Shown here: positions 30,046 through 39,684 of the stretch, piece by piece | Layout: the number at the start of each line of letters is the position of its first letter | Position numbering within the stretch: the stretch's first letter is position 1 | NCBI RefSeq assembly: GCF_025628895.1 | Contig: NZ_JAOTJC010000002.1 | Span: 174,441-238,440 of the forward strand | From: Alteromonas salexigens | GTDB lineage: Bacteria > Pseudomonadota > Gammaproteobacteria > Enterobacterales > Alteromonadaceae | Length of the DNA: 64,000 nt | Direction: 5' to 3' | Position numbers and translations under genes: made by a program | The notes under the pieces: model-generated | The model's input: the letters and a program-made list of their open reading frames with translations, nothing else | The model's database searches: none | What the model was told of the DNA's origin: nothing

Positions 30046-30071
30046 AAAGCCCTCACTTGGAGGGCTTTTTT
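30046..30071 (+). terminator. Intrinsic terminator after the yebC-type gene
   Basis: AAAGCCCTC, loop ACTTG, GAGGGCTTTTTT, 25 bases after the stop. Confidence 0.9.
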
Positions 30072-30134
30072 GTCTGCACTGAATACTGCGTGTCAGCACG
30101 AGACCAGACCAGGTACCTTAAGGAATAGTGTGAA

Positions 30135-31145
30135 TTGAACCCCTTTTTCTCTGCGACTTACCGCTATCTCCGTCAGCTCCTCAGTGCGCTGGTAATGGTT
30201 GTGACGTTAGGTGGCTGTGCAGATCCGCCGGCGTTAACCCCGCTCAGCAGCCAGCAACTGACCACTGAACAGGTACTCACGGCCCGGCTTTCCGTGGGTT
30301 TTAACAAAGCATATATACTCACCCGCGGCCCCGCCTTCAGTTCGTGGGCGCTGGACACTGGTCGTCAGCTTCAGCGACTGAGCAACGACCAACTGCCCGA
30401 GAACACCCGCGACTTCGTCATTTCGCCGGACGAATCGGCATTAATGACCAGCGACGGACAGACCGTGATCCTGTGGGAGCGGGACTCTTTAACTGCGGTA
30501 GGCACGCTGGATTTTCAGCAGCAACTCGGCGATGCCCAGGTATATGTAATGGCCTTTATCAGTAACACCGTGCTGGTGACCGGCAACTCTGACGGCTCGA
30601 TTATCATTGCAGATATTGGCAATAACCTGTTTAAACGCTATGAGGCCCATTCCAGTGAAGTCACTAAGCTTCTTGTAGGCCATCAGCAACAAATGCTTTA
30701 TTCCGCAGGCAATGATGGCAAAGTCGTTGCCACAAGCTTACAAGACTTGTCTGTACACGCTGAATACACCACGCCATTTCGTGTGACCAGTATGGTGAGC
30801 AATGCCGACAATTCACTGATGTTTATTTCTGATGCACTGAACGATCAGGTTTTTTGGCAACCCTGGCAAAACCGGGTAGCAGGCGCTCTGGATTACTGGC
30901 AGCAGTACCGGTTTTTCAGAAAAGGACTATTTATTCGCGACGATACCCGTTTGATAACCACTTCGCCCAAAACTGACCTCACCTTATGGCGCACAGACAC
31001 CGGGGAGGAAATTACTTCCTGGTCTGCCACGTCCCATTCCATGGGCTCAGCCATCCTTGATTTACAGCAAACTGACAATGGCCGCCTGATAACGTTAACT
31101 TCAGATGCGGTAGTGGAAAGCTGGGATATCAGCGGCTTGCCCTGA
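30135..31145 (+). CDS. Lipoprotein with WD40-like repeats
   Basis: 336 residues. TTG start with AGGA about 10 bases upstream; the next ATG would remove most of the signal peptide. Lipobox LGGC with Cys28 after a hydrophobic stretch, so a predicted lipoprotein. The mature part is made of blade-like repeats (SPDESALMTSDGQTVILW, GNSDGSIIIADI, AGNDGKVVATSL, LTLWRTDTGEEITSW), consistent with a seven-bladed propeller. Position +2 of the mature protein is Ala, so outer-membrane sorting is likely. Function unknown; such propellers usually mediate protein contacts. Confidence 0.78.
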   Translation: MNPFFSATYRYLRQLLSALVMVVTLGGCADPPALTPLSSQQLTTEQVLTARLSVGFNKAYILTRGPAFSSWALDTGRQLQRLSNDQLPENTRDFVISPDESALMTSDGQTVILWERDSLTAVGTLDFQQQLGDAQVYVMAFISNTVLVTGNSDGSIIIADIGNNLFKRYEAHSSEVTKLLVGHQQQMLYSAGNDGKVVATSLQDLSVHAEYTTPFRVTSMVSNADNSLMFISDALNDQVFWQPWQNRVAGALDYWQQYRFFRKGLFIRDDTRLITTSPKTDLTLWRTDTGEEITSWSATSHSMGSAILDLQQTDNGRLITLTSDAVVESWDISGLP

Positions 31146-31407
31146 CATGAGCGGGCTTTATGCGGGTAGCTGGTTGCTGAGGTTAGCCGCTATTTGGGTT
31201 TCCTTTTCTGCTTCAGTAATAAGCAGGACGAGACGTTTTATTGCGCCACAATGTACCGGTGAGGCCGTACAAGCCCGCCTGGCAGCAGTAGAAGTTTTTC
31301 ATAAAGTGCGCTAATTTAACGCACTGGAATTGTGCCGCGGTACGGAAGTCGCAGCTCTATAAATAACAATAAATAATAAAAACTAACAAAAAAAGGGAAT
31401 TTAAAAT
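31146..31407. other. Intergenic region before the diguanylate cyclase
   Basis: No gene. Holds the 21-bp palindrome at 31305-31325 and an AT-rich tract from about 31358 (TATAAATAACAATAAATAAT) that may include a promoter -10; no matching -35 is evident. Confidence 0.4.
31305..31325. repeat. 21-bp near-perfect palindrome (possible operator)
   Basis: AGTGCG at one end, CGCACT at the other, and TAA/TTA inside: 9 of 10 symmetric pairs. It lies about 83 bases before the cyclase start and has no T-run, so an operator is more likely than a terminator. Confidence 0.45.
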
Positions 31408-34400
31408 TTGGACACTTCTGTCAAACGCTTCCTTTGCGTGTTCTGTACACAGGCTCTGTGTGCAATCAGCGGCGCGGCTAAATCATCCTGGTACAGTGCG
31501 CTGCAGTCAGAAACCACCCGGTTTACAAACTTAGGTGCCGAACAGGGTCTCTGGCACCCGGTGGTCTATGACGTTGAGCAGGATGCCCACGGTCTGATTT
31601 GGATTGCCACGCAAGATGGTCTGCACCGTTACGACGGTAAAAACCTGACCCTCTATAGCTACTCACCCACAGATCCTCACAGTATAAGCAGTAACTGGGT
31701 ATGGGATATTCATCGGGACAGTCAACAGCGGCTCTGGTTTGCCAGTGAAGCCGGTATTCACCTGTATCTGCCCGAACTGGATGGATTCAGTAACTTCACC
31801 CGGCAGACTGTATCACAGGTGCAGGGCAGCATTTACCGAACCATTGCCGAGGCGCCGGACGGCAAACTGTGGTTTGGGAGTCAGGACAGCGGCATCACGG
31901 TAGTGACCCCCGACACACTGACTTTCCAAACACTTGATATGGACGCAGCTTCCTCAGAATCGCCAGCCTCTCAGAAAATACGGGATATCCATTTCGATAG
32001 TCAGGGTACCGCATGGATTGCCACTGTGGGTGGCGGTATTGGCCGGTTGTCTGATGAGAGGGAAGGCAGGCTCCGGTTTTTCACGACGGACACTACGCCG
32101 GGCTTGCCGAATAACTCAGTACGCAGTGTGTTGGTGGACTCAGAGGGACGCCTCTGGGCTGGCACAGACGATAACGGCCTGGCGACGTTTCGTTTTATTG
32201 ATGGCCAGTTACACCCGACAGGTACAGCTATCCCCAACTTTACTGCCAACGTTACAGTCAGAGATATTCATGAGAGCCGGAATGGCACTATTCGTCTGGC
32301 TACCAACAACGGGTTATATCAGTGGCAGGCAGGGGCTGGCCGCTTTAGCCACTTTCAGCATTTCAGAACGCGACCAAACAGCTTACTTTCCAACAATGTG
32401 AATCATGTGTTCGAGGACAGGCACGGGGTGATCTGGGTAGGGACTTATGAAGGGGTGAGCCGCTGGAATGCAGCCCTCAAGCCCTTTACGCACATCAACC
32501 GAACTAACCTGCCGGCACTTGCCAGTGACACGATCAGCGCCTTCACAAGCCGGGATGACGGGACCCTGTTCGTGGGAACCTGGGGCGCGGGGGTGAGTGT
32601 TATCTCCCCCACAGGTGAGGTCAGTCAGCTTATCAAAGGAGCGCAGAGCACAGCCGGCGGTCTTCGGGGTAACCGTGTGATGAGCTTGCATATTGATGAT
32701 GAGGGCAAGCTATGGGTAGGCACTTTAGCAGGGGGCTTGCAGCGGTTTGACCAGGAATTGAGATTAGAGAAAAGCTGGGACCATACCCTCGGTGCCGACG
32801 GGTTCCTGAGCGACAATTCGGTAAGCAGTATTTTACCCCTGTCTGATGGCATCGTTTTCGCCGGCACCTATGGCGGCGGCGTGAATATTATCAGCCACGA
32901 TGGTGAGGTGACTCACCTGAAGGCTAAACCTGACTCGCCTGCGCATTTGTGGCATAACCGGGTCACCAGTCTGGCCACCACCGATGAACGTTTTATCTGG
33001 ATAGGGACGGCTGGGGGCGGGGTAGCCCGGTATGACAGGGAAACCGAACGGTTTGTTCATTTTAACAAAACCGCCACCACGCACGGCGCCATTCTGTCGG
33101 ACAATGTATACAGTATTTTACTGCGGGATAATGATATCTGGCTGGCAACCCAGGACATGGGCGTGGTTCGGCTGCGCCCGGTTAAAGGAACCCCTGATTA
33201 CCAGACAGAGCACTACAACCGGGCGGGGGGGCTACGCAGTAATTATGCCTATGGACTTGTGGATGACGGTGACGGTAACGTCTGGGTGAGCCACTCCCGG
33301 GGACTCAGTAGCATTAACGCCAATACCGGCGAGCAATTTAACTTTCATCCAACTCATGGCTTACAGGGTCTCGACTTCAACATTGGTGCTTATCACCGTA
33401 GTCAGAATGGCTTGCTCTATTTTGGCGGCGCGAATGGCTTTAATATCGTCGATCCCGCGTCTTTGCCTACCAACCCGGCTCCGCCGTCAATGGTCCTGGT
33501 AGATGTATTGGTACACAATGAAAGTATTCTCAGCGAAGTCAGCAAGGTAGACGGGCGTTATGCATTCCCGCTCGAATATCAGGACAGGTATCTTGAGTTC
33601 AAATTTGCTGCCCTGGACTACACCGCACCCGCGCTAAACCGCTACCAGTATAAATGGCTGAATACCGCCGATGAATGGCAATCGTTGTCTAATGAAACCA
33701 GTCTGAATATTGCCGGGCTAACCGATGGACGTCACAGTCTGGCAATCCGCGGCAGCAACAGCGACGGCGTCTGGACGCAAGAGCCGCTGCTGTTCGAAAT
33801 CCATGTCAGTCCGCCCTGGTATCGGAGTGGATGGGCTTTTGCCGCGTATGTGATCGCCATCGTGTTAGTTATTCTGTATCAGCGCGCGGTGCACCGGCAA
33901 ATTCTGAACGCGAAGCACATTAAACAGAAAGAGCTGCAGCGACTGGTCACAGAGAAAACCCAACAAATAAATCAACAGTTATCCCGTATACAGCAGCTCA
34001 GTATCACCGATGAGCTCACGGGGGTGCATAACAGGCGGTTCCTTGAACATCACTTACCGGGAATGATTGCCAGAGTACGCCGTAGTCAAGGGAAAGAGTT
34101 ACTCAGCTTTGTGACGCTGGATATTGATTACTTCAAGAAAATTAACGACAACTACGGGCATGACGCGGGCGATAGTATTCTAAAGCAGCTTGTTGATACT
34201 TTGCAGCAAACTATTCGCTCTGCCGATCAAATAATCCGCATTGGCGGGGAAGAGTTTTTATTGCTGTCAGTCATTGAAGACCAGGACGAACTGAGTGGTC
34301 TGTTGGAGCGACTCAGGGTCACCGTAGCCAACACTAATTTCACCTTGCCGAATGAAGAGCCACTACATGTCACCTGCTCTATTGGCGCAGCTTACAGCGA

Positions 34401-34650
34401 TTTTGCGAAGGAACATGAATTGTCGGCGAACGCGATGATCCGGCTGGCAGACCGCCTGATGTATAAGGCCAAAGCGAGCGGCAGAAACTGCTGGTGGATG
34501 ATTAATGAGCCGGTTCCACAAAATAATGGTTACACCGTAGAGTGGCTTATCGATAACCTTGAAAAAGCTGAAGATGCGCGTGTTGTTTCAATGGCAAGCG
34601 CAAGCAAAACCGGGGATGTGTCGCAATCAGCAAGGTACAGACGTGGTTAG
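31408..34650 (+). CDS. Two-component-regulator-propeller diguanylate cyclase
   Basis: 1080 residues. TTG start with GGGA upstream, and a likely signal peptide or anchor at about 5-25. Residues 40-690 form repeated Reg_prop blades (for example DAHGLIWIATQDGLHRYDG), a periplasmic double propeller as in hybrid two-component sensors. A Y_Y_Y domain follows (about 730-800), then a membrane helix (about 806-828), a coiled coil (about 835-865) and a GGDEF domain. The active site is GGEEF (946-950) and the I-site RSAD (937-940) is intact, so an active, product-inhibited cyclase is predicted. Periplasmic ligand sensing would control c-di-GMP made in the cytoplasm. Ends before a bidirectional terminator. 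Confidence 0.9.
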   Translation: MDTSVKRFLCVFCTQALCAISGAAKSSWYSALQSETTRFTNLGAEQGLWHPVVYDVEQDAHGLIWIATQDGLHRYDGKNLTLYSYSPTDPHSISSNWVWDIHRDSQQRLWFASEAGIHLYLPELDGFSNFTRQTVSQVQGSIYRTIAEAPDGKLWFGSQDSGITVVTPDTLTFQTLDMDAASSESPASQKIRDIHFDSQGTAWIATVGGGIGRLSDEREGRLRFFTTDTTPGLPNNSVRSVLVDSEGRLWAGTDDNGLATFRFIDGQLHPTGTAIPNFTANVTVRDIHESRNGTIRLATNNGLYQWQAGAGRFSHFQHFRTRPNSLLSNNVNHVFEDRHGVIWVGTYEGVSRWNAALKPFTHINRTNLPALASDTISAFTSRDDGTLFVGTWGAGVSVISPTGEVSQLIKGAQSTAGGLRGNRVMSLHIDDEGKLWVGTLAGGLQRFDQELRLEKSWDHTLGADGFLSDNSVSSILPLSDGIVFAGTYGGGVNIISHDGEVTHLKAKPDSPAHLWHNRVTSLATTDERFIWIGTAGGGVARYDRETERFVHFNKTATTHGAILSDNVYSILLRDNDIWLATQDMGVVRLRPVKGTPDYQTEHYNRAGGLRSNYAYGLVDDGDGNVWVSHSRGLSSINANTGEQFNFHPTHGLQGLDFNIGAYHRSQNGLLYFGGANGFNIVDPASLPTNPAPPSMVLVDVLVHNESILSEVSKVDGRYAFPLEYQDRYLEFKFAALDYTAPALNRYQYKWLNTADEWQSLSNETSLNIAGLTDGRHSLAIRGSNSDGVWTQEPLLFEIHVSPPWYRSGWAFAAYVIAIVLVILYQRAVHRQILNAKHIKQKELQRLVTEKTQQINQQLSRIQQLSITDELTGVHNRRFLEHHLPGMIARVRRSQGKELLSFVTLDIDYFKKINDNYGHDAGDSILKQLVDTLQQTIRSADQIIRIGGEEFLLLSVIEDQDELSGLLERLRVTVANTNFTLPNEEPLHVTCSIGAAYSDFAKEHELSANAMIRLADRLMYKAKASGRNCWWMINEPVPQNNGYTVEWLIDNLEKAEDARVVSMASASKTGDVSQSARYRRG

Positions 34651-34723
34651 GAGTGATGATAGGTCACTTATAAGAGAGAATGCTTGTTGAGCGCAGCGAT
34701 ACGGGCATGTAATAAATTAAAGA

Positions 34724-34756
34724 CAAAAAAACAGCGGGCCAGACCCGCTGTTTTTT
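34724..34756. terminator. Bidirectional terminator between the cyclase and DUF4168 genes
   Basis: Seven A, ACAGCGGG, loop CCAGA, CCCGCTGT and six T. The two genes converge on it. Confidence 0.9.
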
Positions 34757-34771
34757 ATCACGCTGTGGCTA

Positions 34772-35185
34772 TTAGCCTTGCTGAGATTGTGTTACCTCAG
34801 AGATTTCAGCTGCAATGCGCTTACGCAGTGACTCACTCTGGTTTGCCGCGAGCGCGATTTGCTTGTACTCGCCCAGTTTCAGGCCTGTGTCTGTGATAGC
34901 TGTTTTCATTTTACCGCGCGCTTGCTCCTGGAGCTCAGCCGCCTTGGCTTTATCACCCGCGGTTTGGATTTGTGGCTGGTACTGCTGAGCAATAGTCTGC
35001 ACGGCTACGTACGCTTCCACAAAATTTTCTACCTGTTGTTCACTCACATCAATCTGGGGTGCAGCCTCTTGTTGGGCAGCAGCAGATGCTGTTTTCTGGG
35101 TGTCCTGAGCTTGCGCCAGTGCAGCGCCAGATGCCAGTCCAGACGTGAGAAGTACGGTCAGTAGGGATTGTTTTACAAACTTCAT
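34772..35185 (-). CDS. DUF4168 domain protein, secreted
   Basis: 137 residues from the ATG at 35185, which has AGGAG 7 bases upstream; the longer open frame to 35239 lacks one. A signal peptide (about 1-24, ending ALAQA) precedes an Ala/Gln-rich segment and a helical DUF4168 domain (VENFVEAYVAVQTIAQQYQ to the end). Function unknown; related proteins occur in stress-associated contexts. Convergent with the cyclase gene. A 12-bp-stem hairpin lies about 105 bases upstream. Confidence 0.8.
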   Translation of the reverse strand: MKFVKQSLLTVLLTSGLASGAALAQAQDTQKTASAAAQQEAAPQIDVSEQQVENFVEAYVAVQTIAQQYQPQIQTAGDKAKAAELQEQARGKMKTAITDTGLKLGEYKQIALAANQSESLRKRIAAEISEVTQSQQG

Positions 35186-35290
35186 AAGGAACTCCTTAGC
35201 GTTGTAGTATGGACGCCGGTCGCTGCTGGGGCAATTCACACCTCGGCATACGCCGTCGATTTTTGAACCTCAATGGCCATCGGGCAATTC

Positions 35291-35323
35291 TGAGTACAAA
35301 AAGTTCGCAATTTTTTGTACTCA
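35291..35323. repeat. Perfect 12-bp inverted repeat upstream of the DUF4168 gene
   Basis: TGAGTACAAAAA, 9-base spacer GTTCGCAAT, TTTTTGTACTCA, followed on the plus strand by AATTTTTT. It could be a terminator-like hairpin on the plus strand, or an operator/5'-UTR element for the minus-strand gene. No plus-strand gene ends here, which favours the second reading. Confidence 0.5.
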
Positions 35324-35522
35324 AATTTTTTATTACCGCTGCTCAGGTACTTATAGCCAAAATTAATTACGCTATTTTTTGCCTGTACCAGCGCGGTGGT
35401 GGTGGCCACACACATTTTTTGAACCAACCCCCTGCAATGAATTGCCATAAATAAACCAGTATTGCGGCCACGCTAACATGAATGCAGGGAAAATTGCCAT
35501 CGCACGGGGCGCGAACATCATG

Positions 35523-35528
35523 TAGAAT
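35523..35528 (+). promoter_or_regulatory. Candidate -10 box of rnpB
   Basis: TAGAAT, followed by a GC-rich stretch into the RNA. The nearest good -35 (TTGCCA, 35494-35499) is 23 bases away, so only the -10 is proposed. Confidence 0.4.
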
Positions 35529-35532
35529 GCGC

Positions 35533-35885
<353 letters not shown>

Positions 35886-36085
35886 TTTCCTGAATCCATT
35901 CAAGTCATAGTACTCTCCACGTTATGCGGCGCTACCTAAGGCACGCCGGTGACGCTGGGTCTTCGTGTTTTGTCCTACTCTGCTAGCCGCTTTACATCCT
36001 TTACTGCTTCTCATCCAGGTTACTGACGTGTAGGCTAAAGTCTCCTGTTATCCGAACAGGGAAAGACGTTTTAAAAGGACATACT

Positions 36086-37372
36086 ATGCGGATCACCACT
36101 CTCATTATTGCCACCGGCGTATTTGCTGCTGTCGGGGTTGGTGCAACCTTCTTTACAAAAAATCAATATAACACTGCGCTCGCCAATCAGATTGCGATAA
36201 CAAAAAGCCATTACGCAGACATGGGGTTGAATGTATCCCGTGATGTGACTCAAAGTGACTGGTTCGGTTTTACTGATGTCATTACTGTCACGGCAGATTC
36301 GGAGCTGTTGCCGGTGCTTGGGTTGAATGAGGAGGTTGATGGAGCAGTTAGAGTGTCAATGACAGGTGACTGTCAGATCCTGCCACTGTACGTGACCTGT
36401 GAGCACCGCTTCGATAAAGGGGAGAACCTTTCCGAGGGTATTGTCAGTGCGTTGCAGCAAGTCGACTATTCATTCAGATCGTCGGTAAACGCGTTGGCAG
36501 GCGAATTACAGCAAACATTGGTTACCAGCGAGGTCGTACTGAACAATCAGCAGGGAAAAATTACCTTTCGTCCGTTATCTCTGACCAGCGAAAGTAACTT
36601 GTCCTTGTCTGAACTAGAGGTGGAAGGCACCTGGGGCGGTCTCTCACTGGAAGACTCACCCGCGGGTGCGCAGGTGACATTAGACCAGGTAAATATTAAA
36701 ACCGACATGGAGCGACTTGCCGGCATGCTGTACCTCGGTGAAGCACGACTGACCATCGAAAAGCTGGCAGTGGGTACGTCTGCACAATCACAGGTATCTG
36801 AAGTAGAAGGCATTACGCTAAAAACGGTTACCAGTGAACTGGACAATGAGACTTTCGCTATTTCTTATGGTGTTGAGGCCAACAGCGTAGCGACAGTTCA
36901 GGGTGGCATCCCACTGAGGTTAACCGATTTTAGAACCGATATGGCAGTCTCAGGAATGAGTCAGCAGGGGCTTAAGTACTTCATGGGCGTCTCGGAATCG
37001 GGTATGACCCAGAGCGCTGCTGACAGCGATGCCATGCTGGCAGAAATTGGCAAAAATCAACTCACCCTGGCTATTAACCAAATAGCAGTTAAATATAACG
37101 ATATCCCTTTTTCAGCGAACGGTAAATTTATACTCGCCCCCTTCGACGAAGCCACCCTGGAGGCCGGGACATTAACCTCTAAACTCAGCGGCAAGCTGGC
37201 TATTCTGTTGGGTGGGGCAGCGCCCGAGCAGTTACCCCAGCTGGCACCGATGTTGCGCCAGTACCAGCAAATGGGGGTGGTAGAAACCACCTCAGAGGGT
37301 GACTTTACCACTACGTTGACCATCGCCGATAGGCAACTGTCTGCCAACGGTATTATCATAACCACGCTGTAA
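36086..37372 (+). CDS. DUF945 (YdgA-like) envelope protein
   Basis: 428 residues. An N-terminal hydrophobic segment (about 3-22) serves as anchor or signal, followed by a long beta-rich domain without cysteines in a recognisable pattern. The overall layout and the C-terminal alternation of strands (GTLTSKLSGKLAILLGG, then FTTTLTIADRQLSANG) resemble the YdgA/DUF945 family of inner-membrane-anchored periplasmic proteins. AAGGA 7 bases before the ATG supports the start. Function unknown. Convergent with the O-antigen-ligase-like gene. Confidence 0.68.
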   Translation: MRITTLIIATGVFAAVGVGATFFTKNQYNTALANQIAITKSHYADMGLNVSRDVTQSDWFGFTDVITVTADSELLPVLGLNEEVDGAVRVSMTGDCQILPLYVTCEHRFDKGENLSEGIVSALQQVDYSFRSSVNALAGELQQTLVTSEVVLNNQQGKITFRPLSLTSESNLSLSELEVEGTWGGLSLEDSPAGAQVTLDQVNIKTDMERLAGMLYLGEARLTIEKLAVGTSAQSQVSEVEGITLKTVTSELDNETFAISYGVEANSVATVQGGIPLRLTDFRTDMAVSGMSQQGLKYFMGVSESGMTQSAADSDAMLAEIGKNQLTLAINQIAVKYNDIPFSANGKFILAPFDEATLEAGTLTSKLSGKLAILLGGAAPEQLPQLAPMLRQYQQMGVVETTSEGDFTTTLTIADRQLSANGIIITTL

Positions 37373-37398
37373 CGGTTCGGCTGTTACCCTACCAATGA

Positions 37399-38784
37399 CT
37401 ACTTGCCTGGCGCCGGATCTCGGAAGCGCTGGGCAAGCACACAAAGTGTAATGGCATACACAGGTAGCCAGAACGTGGAGACGTTCACGTCATACACGGA
37501 CTGAATAAGCAGTGCCAGCACCGCACACCGACATGCCAGCTGGTAGTGACCGTGTGAGTGGCTGCGGCCAAACATACCGCTTATCAGAGCACCGAGCATA
37601 ATGGCCAGCAGCACCGTGCCAGCAATACCCTGGGTAGCGAGAGTTTCCAGGTAGTCGTTATGTACACGCTGCGACATGCCACTGTTGCCCAGCGATGGCG
37701 GTTTGTATTGGTGTTGTACATAGGGGTAGGTGCCGGCGCCACTGCCGGTCAGCGGATATTCCTTAATCACTTCCAGCGCCGTGCTGTGCAACTGTAAGCG
37801 ACCGTTATCCTCCAGAGCATCATTTTTAAAGCGATCAAAAGCGGCAGACTGGGTAAACAGCACTGCCAACAGACCCGCTGCTATCACCCCGCCCAATATG
37901 ACTTTTTTATTGAGCCAGCGCTGCCGTTGTTCACGGTAACGCAAGAGGTGCCCCCCGGTGACTGCCGCGCTACTTACCATCAGCGCCAGTAACGCACCCC
38001 GTGAGCTGGTATTCAGCAGTGTGAATATAAGGCAGAGAAACATTATCACCACAATAGCTAATCGAGTCAGTGCCACCCTGCGGTTGTTGTGCTTAATAAA
38101 CGTAGGGCTGAACAGTACCCGATATTGTCGGGCGCACCAGACCAGGGCGAGCGGAAGGGTCATCACCAGATAAATGGCGTACTGATTTTTGTAGCTGTAC
38201 GGGCCACGTATACCGTCCTGCCAGGGCAAGTCCCAGGGTGGGTTGGCAGCACTTAGCTCAAACAGGCCGCCACTGAAAAAATTCAGTAGCCCGTATAAGG
38301 CGGTAACTGTCGCTACGCCTACGCATACATGCAGCCAGCGGCGCGCAGCCTGCGGAGTACGTACCAGCCATAACAAAGTGGGAATTAACGCCACCAGGGC
38401 TAAGTATTTGAGGCACTCAAGTGCGGTCGCGTACCAGTATACAGACAGGTAGGCTGAGTCATTGCCGGGCGTAAGCTCATACCATTGGGCTGCCGCAGGG
38501 CTGAGGGACGAGAGCAGGTCTGAGTCCAGGGGCAACAGCGACAAGGTGTTGTACAACACCCAGCAAGTTCCGGCTATTAACGCAAGCTGCACGTTTCGCC
38601 TCAACGGTTTTGCTGGGGGCCGGGTCATCACAGCGAACCCCATAGTGAGAAAAATAAGGCTAACCAGTGTCATTTGTTCCCACACCAGCTCACCCCCATG
38701 TAACCAGGGTGCCACCACCAGTAAGCTGGCCAACATTGATTGCGCCGCAATACGGGGGAGCCTAGCGAAGCGTCGGGGTGACAT
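37399..38784 (-). CDS. O-antigen ligase/polymerase (Wzy_C) family membrane protein
   Basis: 461 residues from the ATG at 38784 (38793 is an alternative); the open frame upstream runs through the previous gene and is not family-like. About ten to twelve membrane helices. The large periplasmic loop has the Wzy_C signature: GSGAGTYPYVQHQY and QRVHNDYLETLATQGIAG. Members polymerise or ligate surface polysaccharides at the periplasmic face. The start overlaps the end of the 38762-39526 gene by 23 bases, so the two are coupled. No glycosyltransferases lie nearby. Confidence 0.82.
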   Translation of the reverse strand: MSPRRFARLPRIAAQSMLASLLVVAPWLHGGELVWEQMTLVSLIFLTMGFAVMTRPPAKPLRRNVQLALIAGTCWVLYNTLSLLPLDSDLLSSLSPAAAQWYELTPGNDSAYLSVYWYATALECLKYLALVALIPTLLWLVRTPQAARRWLHVCVGVATVTALYGLLNFFSGGLFELSAANPPWDLPWQDGIRGPYSYKNQYAIYLVMTLPLALVWCARQYRVLFSPTFIKHNNRRVALTRLAIVVIMFLCLIFTLLNTSSRGALLALMVSSAAVTGGHLLRYREQRQRWLNKKVILGGVIAAGLLAVLFTQSAAFDRFKNDALEDNGRLQLHSTALEVIKEYPLTGSGAGTYPYVQHQYKPPSLGNSGMSQRVHNDYLETLATQGIAGTVLLAIMLGALISGMFGRSHSHGHYQLACRCAVLALLIQSVYDVNVSTFWLPVYAITLCVLAQRFRDPAPGK

Positions 38785-39526
38785 AAATAGCATGCAATGT
38801 TTGCAGTAACACGGAGGTTGCGCGGTTCGGCGAAAACCGGGTAAAGGGCGCAAAAGAACGGGATTCATACATGGCATTAAGAATACGCACACGGCTACTT
38901 TCTTCTGCCAGCATACTGCGGATAAGTGGCCCACTTTGTTGCTGGATATCTGCCGGCAGCGCTGGCCACTCATCGACAATGACCGGCCCAAGGATCCACT
39001 GGGCGGACTTTTCCAATGCGCCCTGTTGTAACGCCAGCCGCAAGGCAGACAATCGTTCAAATAAAGGCAGGTTACGTTGCCAGTCAAGCCAGACCTGCAA
39101 ACTCAGGGCATCATAATGAGACGGCTGGAGACCACGGGCCAGATTGATTTCAGCTTGTGCCGCTGCCAGCATTTCCTGACGTTTTTGCTGAGGGTACTGG
39201 CTGAACGTAGCTTGCATGGCGTACAGTTTAGCCAGTGCTAAATGACCCTCAGCGTAGGGCGGGAGCCGGTCTGATAGTTCCTGCAGTTGTTGTTGGGTGT
39301 CGGATAGTTTTGTCAGAGCAGGGTATTGTTCACTCTTAAACCAGTGCCGGATGGTAAGGGCATGGGAATCGATAGCATAGGTGAGGACAGCCAGATACAC
39401 CGCGGCAGTAAGCGCGATGAGCGCCAGTGATAACGCCAGCCACCGGTGTGCCCGCGAGTGCCTGAGAGTGGGCCACGCCGGTTGCCGCTCCGCGTGTTTT
39501 TGGGCGGGTAGAGCAGACAGTCCCAT
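38762..39526 (-). CDS. Membrane-anchored polysaccharide-associated protein (VpsP-like)
   Basis: 254 residues: basic N-terminus, one membrane helix (about 30-50), then a helical periplasmic part with TPR-like character (YAEGHLALAKLYAMQATFS, AAQAEINLARGLQPSHYDAL). I recall similar proteins being labelled VpsP next to O-antigen-ligase genes; this name is tentative. AGGA about 8 bases before the ATG supports the start. First gene of a two-gene unit with the ligase-like gene. Confidence 0.6.
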   Translation of the reverse strand: MGLSALPAQKHAERQPAWPTLRHSRAHRWLALSLALIALTAAVYLAVLTYAIDSHALTIRHWFKSEQYPALTKLSDTQQQLQELSDRLPPYAEGHLALAKLYAMQATFSQYPQQKRQEMLAAAQAEINLARGLQPSHYDALSLQVWLDWQRNLPLFERLSALRLALQQGALEKSAQWILGPVIVDEWPALPADIQQQSGPLIRSMLAEESSRVRILNAMYESRSFAPFTRFSPNRATSVLLQTLHAIYVTPTLR

Positions 39527-39684
39527 TGTGATAATCCTTTACTGGAAAAATGGGTGCCTTGCCTCAGCTATGCCGTAGAGGGGATGCTGAAACAAAACAC
39601 ATATCTGCTCACAAGGTATGCGAAATACCTGCCAGGTGCAAAGGTCTTTGGCGCTTTATTTACTTTTGGGGGGGCCGCATTAAA
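39527..39684. other. Spacer between the LOV kinase and the VpsP-like gene
   Basis: 158 bases without a gene. A 6-bp stem AGGTAT/ATACCT (about 39615-39631) has no T-run, so read-through from the kinase gene is possible. No convincing promoter for the VpsP-like gene is seen. Confidence 0.35.
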
